Positions 1 to 6,565 of a DNA stretch of 6,840 nucleotides are shown here, one piece after another (the first letter of the stretch is position 1; the number at the start of each line of letters is the position of its first letter). Below the pieces are notes generated by a model. The model was not told the DNA's origin. It searched no databases and worked only from the letters and a program-made list of their open reading frames with translations. Made by a program: the position numbers and the translations under genes. Origin of the DNA: JBBKWH01 sp041165345. Lineage in GTDB: Bacteria; Pseudomonadota; Gammaproteobacteria; Pseudomonadales; Moraxellaceae. The DNA is taken from contig JBEANQ010000133.1 of assembly GCA_041165345.1 (NCBI GenBank), positions 1 to 6,840 on the forward strand. The letters run 5' to 3'.

Positions 1-276
1 GCGGATCGGGCGGCAGGGTTATTGAGTGTGATTTTTAGATCTGATATTCAGCAACATCAGGTTGATGCCTGTTGTAATGCACTGAACCTATTTAAAATTG
101 GTTTTAGTTGGGGCGGGCCAGTCAGCCTTGTCATGCCCTATGACCTTCAGGCGATTCGTCCATATGGAGCTGCGCATTTGGCACAAGGGTGCTTAGTCCG
201 TTTTGCGGTGGGTTTAGAATGTGAGGCCGACCTAATCGCCGATTTGGAACAGGCTTTTTCTATCTTGTCCTTGTGA
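1..276 (+). CDS. metC: Cystathionine beta-lyase-type PLP enzyme, C-terminal fragment
   Basis: This is the last 91 codons of a gene that begins before the window; the frame is open from base 1 and ends at a TGA. Visible family features are FKIGFSWGGPVSLV, matching the F.IGYSWGG.ESL block of the Cys/Met-metabolism PLP enzymes, then GCLVRFAVGLE, whose Arg corresponds to the residue that holds the substrate carboxylate. The closing ADLIADLEQAF helix is also typical. Members with SWGG are usually cystathionine beta-lyases, which split cystathionine to homocysteine, pyruvate and ammonia in methionine synthesis in the cytoplasm. The PLP-binding lysine lies outside the window, so a related gamma-lyase or gamma-synthase cannot be excluded. 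The next gene starts 110 bases downstream and is functionally unrelated, so a shared operon is not evident. Confidence 0.82.
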   Translation, partial: ADRAAGLLSVIFRSDIQQHQVDACCNALNLFKIGFSWGGPVSLVMPYDLQAIRPYGAAHLAQGCLVRFAVGLECEADLIADLEQAFSILSL

Positions 277-316
277 CCGCTTATCGACAAACCCCTCAAA
301 AACCCATAAACACCTG

Positions 317-339
317 CCTGTGATTCAATTGATCACAGG
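317..339. promoter_or_regulatory. Perfect 8-bp inverted repeat between metC and the EAL regulator
   Basis: CCTGTGAT (317-324) and ATCACAGG (332-339) are perfect inverted repeats separated by 7 bases, and the spacer is itself nearly symmetrical. No T-run follows, so a rho-independent terminator is unlikely. The half-sites resemble CRP-type TGTGA/TCACA, but their spacing is 9 instead of the canonical 6. It could be an operator for a dimeric regulator of the downstream operon or an RNA hairpin after metC. Function is inferred from symmetry and position only. Confidence 0.4.
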
Positions 340-386
340 TATGCTATTGACACAACGAGCGCTAGTGCAAGCACGCAGGGAAAGCA

Positions 387-2192
387 ATGACAGCACGTGA
401 GTCTATTTTGATTGTTGATGATACGCCTGAAAACCTCAGAGTCATGAGTGAACTCCTCGCACCTTTAGGTTGTCAGTTACTCATTGCAAACAGTGGGAAA
501 CGCGCTTTAGAGATTGTTGAACGCATCACCCCTACCCTGATTCTGCTTGATGTCATGATGCCCGACATTGACGGTTTTGAAACTTGTCGGCGCTTACGCA
601 AGATGCCTGAGCTGCGTGATGTACCCGTGTTGTTTGTCACAGCATTGACGGACGAGATTCAGCAAGGGTTTGCCTGTGGTGGCAATGACTACATCACCAA
701 ACCGATTAATGCGACCGAAGTACAGGTACGCGTCAAGCATCATCTTGAAAAACAGCATTTGCTGCGCGACCTCAAAGACCTTAATAGCTCTTTGGAAGAA
801 AAAGTCCGCCTACGCACGGCTGAGTTGTCTACGGTCAACCGTCAACTGCGGCAAGAAGTACAAGAACGGCGCTTTATGCAGGATCGTTTGAACTATTTGG
901 CTCGACACGATTTTGTCACCCAACTGTATAATCGCGACGCACTTGATCAGCACATGTCGCAGTTTTTGGCTAAACAACAAACCGAGGCATTATCTGCGCG
1001 CTTTCTAAGCCTGAACATCGTTGATTTTCGGCTAATTAATGACAGTTGCGGCTGTATTGCAGGTGACGACCTGCTGCATCAGTTTGCCAGTCGATTGATG
1101 ACCGTCTGTATGCCAGAACGTGATTTTGTGGCACGACTGAGTGCTGATCGGTTTGCGATTTTTTGCACCCCTGCCTCTCATGAATATGTCGAGTCTTTGG
1201 TTCGACAGATTCAACACAACATCGAGCAGTTTCAATTTGAGTGGGAAGGTATTTCTTATCCCATTTCGATCTCGCTGATTGGCCTACCCGTGACCACGCA
1301 CTTTAGTACGTTTGAACAAATCATGCTGGCCGCAGACGACTTGGCGTGGCGCTGCCGTCAGTCCAACACCAAGATCCATTTGATGCATGATCAAGGCGAT
1401 CTCAATGACCATGAATACCGAAGCCACTTAAACTGGGGCTTGAAGATTTTAGAGGCGATTCGACACGATAGCTTTGAAATTTATCAACAAAAAATCACGG
1501 CATTACAGCCAGACATGCCCAAAACGCAAAAAATTGAAATTTTGCTGCGGATGCGTGACCCCGAAGACGGCTGTTTGATTTTTCCCAATGATTTTATTCG
1601 GGCAGCCGAACGGCTCAACCTGATTTCTCGGATTGACCGTTGGGTGGTGAGCCATGTGTTTAAAATGGTGGCAGAATCGCCCGAGCTGTTTGCAGGGGTC
1701 AGCGAAATTGCCATTAACCTCTCTGCACTCACGTTGCGTGAAACTGATTTTGCCGATTTTGTTCATACCCAACTGGATGCACATGCGCTGCAAGGCAGTC
1801 GATTTTGCTTTGAAATTACCGAGACAGAAGCGCTGAATAACTTTGAAACCACACGTATTTTAATGGATCGCTTGCATAGTTTTGGCTGCCGAATTGCCCT
1901 AGATGACTTTGGCAGTGGGTTTTCGTCGTTTGCGTATTTGTTAGAGCTACCCTTTGACTACCTCAAGATTGACGGCCTGTTTGTGCGCGACCTTGATGTC
2001 AGCGTGGTACATGCCAGTATGGTACGGTCGATTGTGCAATTGGCGCATATTCTTAAAAAACCGGTGGTGGCCGAATACGTCGAAAACCGTGAAATCGCCC
2101 AAGCGCTGCAAGACATGGGGGTGGAATGGGGTCAAGGCTATTACTTCCATCGACCGGAACCCGTGATTCAACCGGTGATGGAGTTGGAATAA
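387..2192 (+). CDS. Response regulator with receiver, degenerate GGDEF and EAL (c-di-GMP phosphodiesterase) domains
   Basis: A 601-residue cytoplasmic protein without signal peptide or membrane segment. Residues 5-120 form a receiver domain with the acidic pair D11/D12, phospho-acceptor D55 (LLDVMMPD), T85 and K105 (TKP). Residues 116-165 are a charged coiled-coil signalling helix. Residues 165-335 are a GGDEF-like domain in which the catalytic motif is replaced by SADRF (252-256) and the inhibitory RxxD site reads PERD, so cyclase activity should be absent. Residues 350-600 are an EAL domain. The name motif is EIL (E384), and N444, E476, D506/D507 (DDFGSGFSS), K527 (LKID), E563 and Q583 (QGYYF) are all present, which predicts active hydrolysis of c-di-GMP to pGpG. 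AGGGAA at 377-382 gives a well-spaced ribosome site for the ATG. Phosphorylation by the downstream kinase is the likely control. The degenerate GGDEF domain may act as a GTP-sensing or dimerising module. Confidence 0.93.
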   Translation: MTARESILIVDDTPENLRVMSELLAPLGCQLLIANSGKRALEIVERITPTLILLDVMMPDIDGFETCRRLRKMPELRDVPVLFVTALTDEIQQGFACGGNDYITKPINATEVQVRVKHHLEKQHLLRDLKDLNSSLEEKVRLRTAELSTVNRQLRQEVQERRFMQDRLNYLARHDFVTQLYNRDALDQHMSQFLAKQQTEALSARFLSLNIVDFRLINDSCGCIAGDDLLHQFASRLMTVCMPERDFVARLSADRFAIFCTPASHEYVESLVRQIQHNIEQFQFEWEGISYPISISLIGLPVTTHFSTFEQIMLAADDLAWRCRQSNTKIHLMHDQGDLNDHEYRSHLNWGLKILEAIRHDSFEIYQQKITALQPDMPKTQKIEILLRMRDPEDGCLIFPNDFIRAAERLNLISRIDRWVVSHVFKMVAESPELFAGVSEIAINLSALTLRETDFADFVHTQLDAHALQGSRFCFEITETEALNNFETTRILMDRLHSFGCRIALDDFGSGFSSFAYLLELPFDYLKIDGLFVRDLDVSVVHASMVRSIVQLAHILKKPVVAEYVENREIAQALQDMGVEWGQGYYFHRPEPVIQPVMELE

Positions 2193-2194
2193 TG
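2180..2194 (+). promoter_or_regulatory. Ribosome site and TAATG stop-start overlap fixing the kinase start
   Basis: GGAG at 2180-2183 lies 8 bases before the ATG at 2192-2194. The A of this ATG is the last base of the upstream gene's TAA stop, an arrangement typical of translational coupling. An in-frame ATG further upstream, at 2126, would overlap the EAL-coding region by 67 bases and adds a peptide without domain character, so 2192 is the preferred start. Confidence 0.8.
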
Positions 2195-4924
2195 GCGGTG
2201 TCTTGGCCAGAGATGTTTGAACCGCTATGGCAGCATCTGCCTCTTTCTATAACGCTACACAGTGAACACGCCTTACATGAATTGATAGTCGCGGTGTTAC
2301 TGGCTGGCATGCTGGGCTTATTGATTTGGCGTGATTATTTGATTCGGCAACAACAACGGCAGATGACCCAAGCCCTACTGGCGGCCAATACTGGCATTTG
2401 GTCATGGTCACACCGTCGCAACCATTTTTCGTTTAGCCCTGAATTTTTTGAACGCTATGGATATAAGCGTAAACAACTACCGCGTAACGAATCACAATGG
2501 CTCAACTTTATTCACCCCGAAGATGTACCACGCTATTTGGAACATCGCGCCAAACCCGTCAACACAGAACAACTGACCAGCGACAGCCAAACCTTTGATA
2601 TTCGTTTACGGTTTGCCGATGTTGATGGCTTTTTGCATTGGGTCAGACTGCATGGGCAAGTCACACGTTGGGATGACAAAGGCACGCCACAAGCAGCGTC
2701 TGGACGCATTGAAAACATTGACCAACAAGTCGAGTCGGAACGACTACTGTTACAAGCGCGCACCCGCTTACAAGAGCGTACCCAACTGCTGTCAGCGCTG
2801 CTAAACAACATCCCTGACCTCATTTGGTTTAAAGACGAAAAACATCGTTATGTTGATTGTAATCAGGCGTATGCCGAATTTTTAGGCATTCCACGCCATC
2901 CTATTTTGGGTCGTACAGATCAAGAGTTACAAGTCGAACACGCCAACGCCGCAGATGACCAAGAAAACACCGCACTCTTGGCCAGTAATCAAGCCATGCT
3001 TGAAGAACGGTGGGTGCAACCGCTCAACACCGATCAGCACCACCTTTATGAAATTCGTAAAATTCCGGTGCAGCATCCTCGGCAAACTATTCGCGGTGTG
3101 CTGGGCATCTCGCGTGACATTACCGAACGCCACCAATTAATGAACGAGCTGCAACGCTTTAAGCGATTTGCAGACAACTCCGCACAAGGGTTTTGTATGG
3201 TGCGCATGGATGACCAAGTCGTCTACATGAACTCGCGCATGTGTACCCTACTCAACTGCTCTGCCGAAGAGGCCAATGGGCAACTGTTTACTCATTTTTA
3301 TCCGCCTGATATTCAACAACGCTTACAACAAGAAGTGATTCCACATGTGATTGCACACGGTCACTGGGAAGGCGAGCTACGCGCATGTCCGCTTGCGGGT
3401 GATGAATTTCCAACGTGGGAAAGCTTCTTTTTGATTCGGGATGAACACGGACAGCCGCTTTATTTGGGCGACGTGATGAGTGACATCAGCGAACAAAAAC
3501 GCGTGGCACAACAATTGGCCGAAGCCAAAGAACTGGCCGAACAAGCCAACCAAACCAAATCGACCTTTTTGGCCAATATGAGCCATGAGATTCGCACCCC
3601 ACTGAATGCCATTTTGGGGTATGCCCAACTGCTCAGTACCGACCGTCAACTGACCGGTCGCACCCATGACCGTGTGGTGGCCATTATGAATGCGGGCGAA
3701 CGCCTGTTGGGTCTGATTAACGACATTTTAGACATTGCCAAAATTGAAGCCGGACGACTCGCGTTAAACTATCAAATCAGCAGCCTGCATTACGAAATCA
3801 AAAACATCTGCCAACTGATGCAAGAGCGCATCGAAGCCAAAGGGCTGACCTTTGACATTCGGAACGACATTTTGGCCGATGAACTGGTTCGTGTGGATAC
3901 CCTCAAACTGGGTCAAATTTTGATTAACTTGTTAGGCAATGCCACCAAATTCACCGAACACGGCTGCATTACCCTACACGCCTACCGCCAGAAAAATGAT
4001 GTGCATATCAGCATTAGCGACACTGGTGCAGGCATTAGCCCCGAAGACCAAGCGGTCTTGTTTACCCCCTTTACCCAAGGTAGCCATGCGGCACACCGCG
4101 CTGGTGGAACGGGCTTGGGGTTGGCGCTCTCGCAGCGCTTGGCGGCACTGATGCAAGGCACATTAACCCTGCAAAGCACGGTCGGGGTCGGCACCACATT
4201 AGCCCTGTGTATTCCACTGAGTATAGAAACCTCATCGGCCGCGGCGCATCTCACCTTGGGGCAATGCCAACGCGTGCGTGTGCGTGATGCGCTGTCTGTA
4301 TTGGTGGCTGAAGATGACGAATACAGCCGAGACGTTTTACAAAGTTTGCTTGAAGATATGGGTGTTGACGTGCATACCGCAGCCGATGGCGAAGGGGCTT
4401 TGGCACTCACGCAGCAGCACCATTTTGACATTGTCTTATCAGACATCATGATGCCGGTTATGAATGGTGTGCAATTGCTACAACACTTACAACAACAACC
4501 CCATACCCAGCATATTCCGGTGGTTGCAGTGACTGCCTCTACGCTAGACCATCAGCGTGAAGAACTGGTGCAAATGGGCTTTCGACGCGTGATTGGCAAA
4601 CCCTACCGCCTACAAGAAATTCATGACTGCATTCAAACCTTTTGTCAAATTGACCTCGAAGTCTTGGACGACATCGACGACGCCTCTGTGGCGTCTGGCA
4701 CTGCTGAAGCCGCTGACACCCGCCCACTAGACCCCATCGACTATCAAACCCTCATGCAACAACTCGCCGACTTTGCCATGCTTGGTGATGTATCTGGTTT
4801 GTCCAATGAGCTTAATCCAGTCATTCAACGTCTGCCTCAAGAGCTCGCACGTGCATTGCAACAAGCCATCACGCAAATGGATCTAGGTGAAATTGAGCGC
4901 TTGGCCTTGCAAGAGTTGGCATAG
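2192..4924 (+). CDS. Membrane-anchored hybrid sensor histidine kinase with three PAS domains and a receiver
   Basis: A 910-residue protein. A single hydrophobic segment at about 29-46 anchors it in the inner membrane after a short N-terminus, leaving almost everything cytoplasmic. PAS domain 1 (about 61-180, PAS_3 type with FIHPEDVPRY), PAS domain 2 (about 200-313, NNIPDLIWFKDE to ISRDITER) and PAS domain 3 (about 320-436, ending VMSDISEQKR) precede a short coil. The kinase core follows: HisKA with phospho-acceptor H465 in NMSHEIRTPLN, then HATPase_c with N-box N579-N583, G1 box DTGAGI (610-615), F-box LFTPF and G2 box GGTGLGLAL (638-646). A receiver domain at about 702-815 has E707/D708/D709, acceptor D751 (SDIMMP), T781 and K803 (GKP). 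Residues 847-910 form a helical tail without an HPt histidine motif. All catalytic boxes are intact. The gene overlaps the upstream EAL regulator by one base, making that regulator its probable partner. The ligand is unknown. Confidence 0.94.
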   Translation: MAVSWPEMFEPLWQHLPLSITLHSEHALHELIVAVLLAGMLGLLIWRDYLIRQQQRQMTQALLAANTGIWSWSHRRNHFSFSPEFFERYGYKRKQLPRNESQWLNFIHPEDVPRYLEHRAKPVNTEQLTSDSQTFDIRLRFADVDGFLHWVRLHGQVTRWDDKGTPQAASGRIENIDQQVESERLLLQARTRLQERTQLLSALLNNIPDLIWFKDEKHRYVDCNQAYAEFLGIPRHPILGRTDQELQVEHANAADDQENTALLASNQAMLEERWVQPLNTDQHHLYEIRKIPVQHPRQTIRGVLGISRDITERHQLMNELQRFKRFADNSAQGFCMVRMDDQVVYMNSRMCTLLNCSAEEANGQLFTHFYPPDIQQRLQQEVIPHVIAHGHWEGELRACPLAGDEFPTWESFFLIRDEHGQPLYLGDVMSDISEQKRVAQQLAEAKELAEQANQTKSTFLANMSHEIRTPLNAILGYAQLLSTDRQLTGRTHDRVVAIMNAGERLLGLINDILDIAKIEAGRLALNYQISSLHYEIKNICQLMQERIEAKGLTFDIRNDILADELVRVDTLKLGQILINLLGNATKFTEHGCITLHAYRQKNDVHISISDTGAGISPEDQAVLFTPFTQGSHAAHRAGGTGLGLALSQRLAALMQGTLTLQSTVGVGTTLALCIPLSIETSSAAAHLTLGQCQRVRVRDALSVLVAEDDEYSRDVLQSLLEDMGVDVHTAADGEGALALTQQHHFDIVLSDIMMPVMNGVQLLQHLQQQPHTQHIPVVAVTASTLDHQREELVQMGFRRVIGKPYRLQEIHDCIQTFCQIDLEVLDDIDDASVASGTAEAADTRPLDPIDYQTLMQQLADFAMLGDVSGLSNELNPVIQRLPQELARALQQAITQMDLGEIERLALQELA

Positions 4925-4981
4925 TCCCAAGTCGCACGACATCACGTTGAACCATTAGATGCTCTGTAATATGAGCGACAT

Positions 4982-5013
4982 AAAAAAAGCCCTGAATGAT
5001 CAGGGCTTTTTTA
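4982..5013. terminator. Bidirectional rho-independent terminator
   Basis: GCCCTGA (4989-4995) and TCAGGGC (5000-5006) form a perfect stem with the 4-base loop ATGA, flanked by an A-run on the left and a T-run on the right (4982-4988 and 5007-5012). It can stop transcription from the kinase operon on the plus strand. On the minus strand it sits just beyond the tmRNA-like 3' end, which is where the native ssrA terminator would be expected. Confidence 0.9.
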
Positions 5014-5202
5014 TGTAAGTTTGGTGGCGGAATCGGGAATTGAACCCGCGTCCGTAATTTGAACCAGATAGTAACGCATGGCCCCCGAGTCCGTCGATTC
5101 GACGATCTGGCCAAAATTCAGGGCCCGCCCTTCGCTCACCGTCAGCGAGACCACCCACTCTTTGTCCCCGCAAGACACGCTCTCGATCACGACACCAGAT
5201 TG
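5011..5202 (-). pseudogene. Minus-strand coding-like remnant reading through the attachment site
   Basis: A minus-strand frame is open for 63 codons, with a TGA just upstream (5203-5205) and a TAA at 5011-5013. Its first 40 or so codons end mostly in G or C (GTC GTG ATC GAG AGC GTG and so on), a bias expected of translated DNA in the GC-rich element. The translation has a normal soluble-protein composition, with segments such as KEWVVSLTVSEGRALNF and MRYYLVQITDAG. An ATG at 5224-5226 lies in the same frame but is cut off after seven codons by that TGA. A GTG at 5188-5190 could be a start, but no good ribosome site precedes it. The last dozen codons (AGSIPDSATKLT) are encoded by the tmRNA-like attachment core and the chromosome. 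I do not recognise the family. It may be a decayed gene end or a short expressed protein. Confidence 0.4.
5022..5054 (-). other. tmRNA (ssrA) 3'-end copy, probable att site
   Basis: Read on the minus strand, this segment carries CGGACGCGGGTTCAATT, nearly identical to the conserved T-arm of bacterial tmRNA, and ends in CCGCCACCA with the encoded CCA tail. No tRNA can be folded around it: the required 5' acceptor strand (GGCGGAA-like) is missing at the expected distance. The tmRNA body with its tag frame is also absent upstream. The 3' end of ssrA is a common integration target for tyrosine-recombinase islands, which leave a direct repeat of it at the far end. The native-looking terminator immediately beyond it supports this being the chromosomal-side copy. 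The identification rests on recalled tmRNA consensus, not on an alignment. Confidence 0.6.
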
Positions 5203-5218
5203 TCATCCGAGTCGTGAT
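5186..5218. repeat. Inverted repeat upstream of the ATPase gene
   Basis: ATCACGAC (5186-5193) and GTCGTGAT (5211-5218) are perfect 8-bp inverted repeats 17 bases apart. They flank a possible -35 hexamer and lie just before a TATAAT. It could be an operator controlling the defence genes. It also overlaps the start of the minus-strand remnant, so it could simply be coincidental. Confidence 0.35.
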
Positions 5219-5231
5219 TGCACCATATAAT
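5200..5231 (+). promoter_or_regulatory. Possible sigma-70 promoter of the ATPase-RloB operon
   Basis: A perfect TATAAT at 5226-5231 lies in an AT-rich stretch 65 bases before the ATPase ATG. The nearest -35-like hexamer, TTGTCA at 5200-5205, is one base off consensus, but the 20-base spacer is longer than ideal. A second weak candidate is CATAAT at 5257-5262. The AT-rich stretch 5221-5280 contrasts with the GC-rich DNA on both sides. Confidence 0.4.
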
Positions 5232-5284
5232 ATTTTGCTTTTTTGCTCATGTAGCGCATAATATCGATATATTTTGTTTTGCAT

Positions 5285-5299
5285 GAGGTGAATACAATG
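5285..5299 (+). promoter_or_regulatory. Ribosome site selecting ATG 5297
   Basis: GAGGTG at 5285-5290 is 6 bases before the ATG at 5297, where translation gives MLIEFRVKNFRSLRDE, the usual start of this ATPase family. The in-frame TTG at 5279 has no comparable ribosome site and would add six residues not seen in the family's N-terminal strand. Confidence 0.75.
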
Positions 5300-6565
5300 C
5301 TGATCGAGTTCCGCGTCAAGAACTTCCGCAGTCTGCGTGATGAGCAGGTGCTTAGTCTTGTTGCATCCAAGGACAAGACCCTGCAGGACACCCACACCCA
5401 GGCGACGGGCATCAGTGCAGCGCCCACTCTGCTGCGCAGTGCCGTGGTCTATGGTGCCAACGCGAGCGGGAAATCCAACCTAATCAAAGCACTGCAATAC
5501 ATGCGTGGCGTGGTGACTGAATCGGCGACAGCGATCCAGCCCGGGCAGACCTTTGCTGTGCAGCCTTTCCGACTCGACGCTGACTCGGCCAGCCAACCCA
5601 GCGAGTTCGAGGTCACGTTCCTGCTGGATGGTGTGCGTTACCAATACGGATTTGCCATGACGGCGCAGCGCATCGTCAGCGAGCACCTTCTGGTCTACAA
5701 GGCATTCAAGCCGCAGCGCTGGTTTGAACGCCACTTTAACAGCGAAACGGGCAAGGACCTTTACGACTTCGGCCCCAGCCTGAAGGGCCCCAAGAATCTG
5801 TGGGAAGGTGCCACGCGCCCGAACTCACTGTTCCTGTCGATGGCCGTGCAACTCAACAGTGAGGCATTGCGCCCGGTGTTTGACTGGTTTGTGAATCGGC
5901 TGGTGATCTTCAACGAACAGACCCCGCTCAATCCGCAAGTCTCCATCCAGATGCTCAAGCAAGCAGATGGGCGCAAAGAGATCTGCAGCTTCCTTTCCTC
6001 CGCCGACATCAGCATCGCCGACATCGATGTGGAAACGCGTAAGGTGCCTGGCCAAGCTGTTCACTTCGATCTGGTCGCGGGTAAAACCGAAGTGCGCACG
6101 GAAGAGATGGAGGAGCACAAGCTACGCTTCCACCACGTCACCGAACAGGGCAAGGCCGTGTTTGATTTGATGGATGAATCCAACGGCACGCGCAATCTGC
6201 TGTTTCTTGCCGGGCCGGTGCTGGACATCCTCAGTAAAAGACTGACGCTGGTCATCGATGAACTCGACACCAGCCTGCACACCTTGCTGGTGCGCGAACT
6301 AGTGCGACTGTTCCACCGTCCGGAAATCAACACCGGTGGCGCACAGTTGATCTTTACGACCCACGACACTTCGCTGCTGGATGTGCCCGATTTGTTCCGA
6401 CGCGATCAGGTGTGGTTTGTTGAGAAAGATCGTGACCAAACCTCGGCACTGGTCGGCTTGTCCGAATTCAGCCCGCGCAAGAATGAGGCGCTGGAGCGCG
6501 GCTACCTCATGGGGCGATACGGCGGTGTGCCATTTCTCAGCCACACTCTGGGGCTGAAACACTGA
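5297..6565 (+). CDS. AAA_21/RloA-type ATPase, predicted defence component
   Basis: A 422-residue soluble ATPase of the ABC/SMC-like OLD-RloA group. The N-terminal strand and NFRS motif (9-12) lead to Walker A GANASGKS (53-60). The middle, about 90-290, is the family's variable insertion. An ABC-signature-like DESNGTRNLL (293-302) comes before Walker B LVIDELDTSLH (318-328, with D321/E322). The H-loop is TTHDTSLLD (H356), followed by QVWFVEKD and the closing RGYLMGRYGG common to this family. All nucleotide-binding elements are intact, so ATP binding and hydrolysis are expected. Unlike OLD nucleases it has no C-terminal Toprim domain. The effector role is therefore likely supplied by the RloB-type gene, whose ATG overlaps this gene's TGA. 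Such pairs resemble AbiLi/AbiLii of AbiL abortive infection, where the ATPase is thought to sense or control. The trigger is unknown. Confidence 0.88.
   Translation: MLIEFRVKNFRSLRDEQVLSLVASKDKTLQDTHTQATGISAAPTLLRSAVVYGANASGKSNLIKALQYMRGVVTESATAIQPGQTFAVQPFRLDADSASQPSEFEVTFLLDGVRYQYGFAMTAQRIVSEHLLVYKAFKPQRWFERHFNSETGKDLYDFGPSLKGPKNLWEGATRPNSLFLSMAVQLNSEALRPVFDWFVNRLVIFNEQTPLNPQVSIQMLKQADGRKEICSFLSSADISIADIDVETRKVPGQAVHFDLVAGKTEVRTEEMEEHKLRFHHVTEQGKAVFDLMDESNGTRNLLFLAGPVLDILSKRLTLVIDELDTSLHTLLVRELVRLFHRPEINTGGAQLIFTTHDTSLLDVPDLFRRDQVWFVEKDRDQTSALVGLSEFSPRKNEALERGYLMGRYGGVPFLSHTLGLKH

Noticed and set aside
347..352. Perfect TTGACA as the -35 box of the EAL-regulator promoter
   Set aside because: No acceptable -10 hexamer occurs 15-19 bases downstream.
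2126..2191. Longer 932-residue start for the hybrid kinase
   Set aside because: It lies inside the EAL-coding region, and the start at 2192 has a GGAG ribosome site and a TAATG coupling overlap.
3982..4449. A 155-residue minus-strand frame under the kinase gene
   Set aside because: It is fully antisense to the HATPase and receiver coding region, has a Ser/Cys/Arg-rich composition and no recognisable domain.
5022..5100. A complete tRNA gene on the minus strand
   Set aside because: The T-arm and CCA end are present, but no 5' acceptor strand, D-arm or anticodon arm can be formed at the proper distance.
5096..5104. GATTCGACG on the plus strand, resembling the conserved 5' region of tmRNA
   Set aside because: It is on the opposite strand from the tmRNA-like 3' end, lacks the surrounding acceptor and tag sequence, and fits the minus-strand coding remnant; probably chance.
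5078..5230. A 50-codon plus-strand frame starting ATG at 5078
   Set aside because: The Pro/Ser/Thr-rich translation looks like the antisense of the more protein-like minus-strand frame, and there is no ribosome site.
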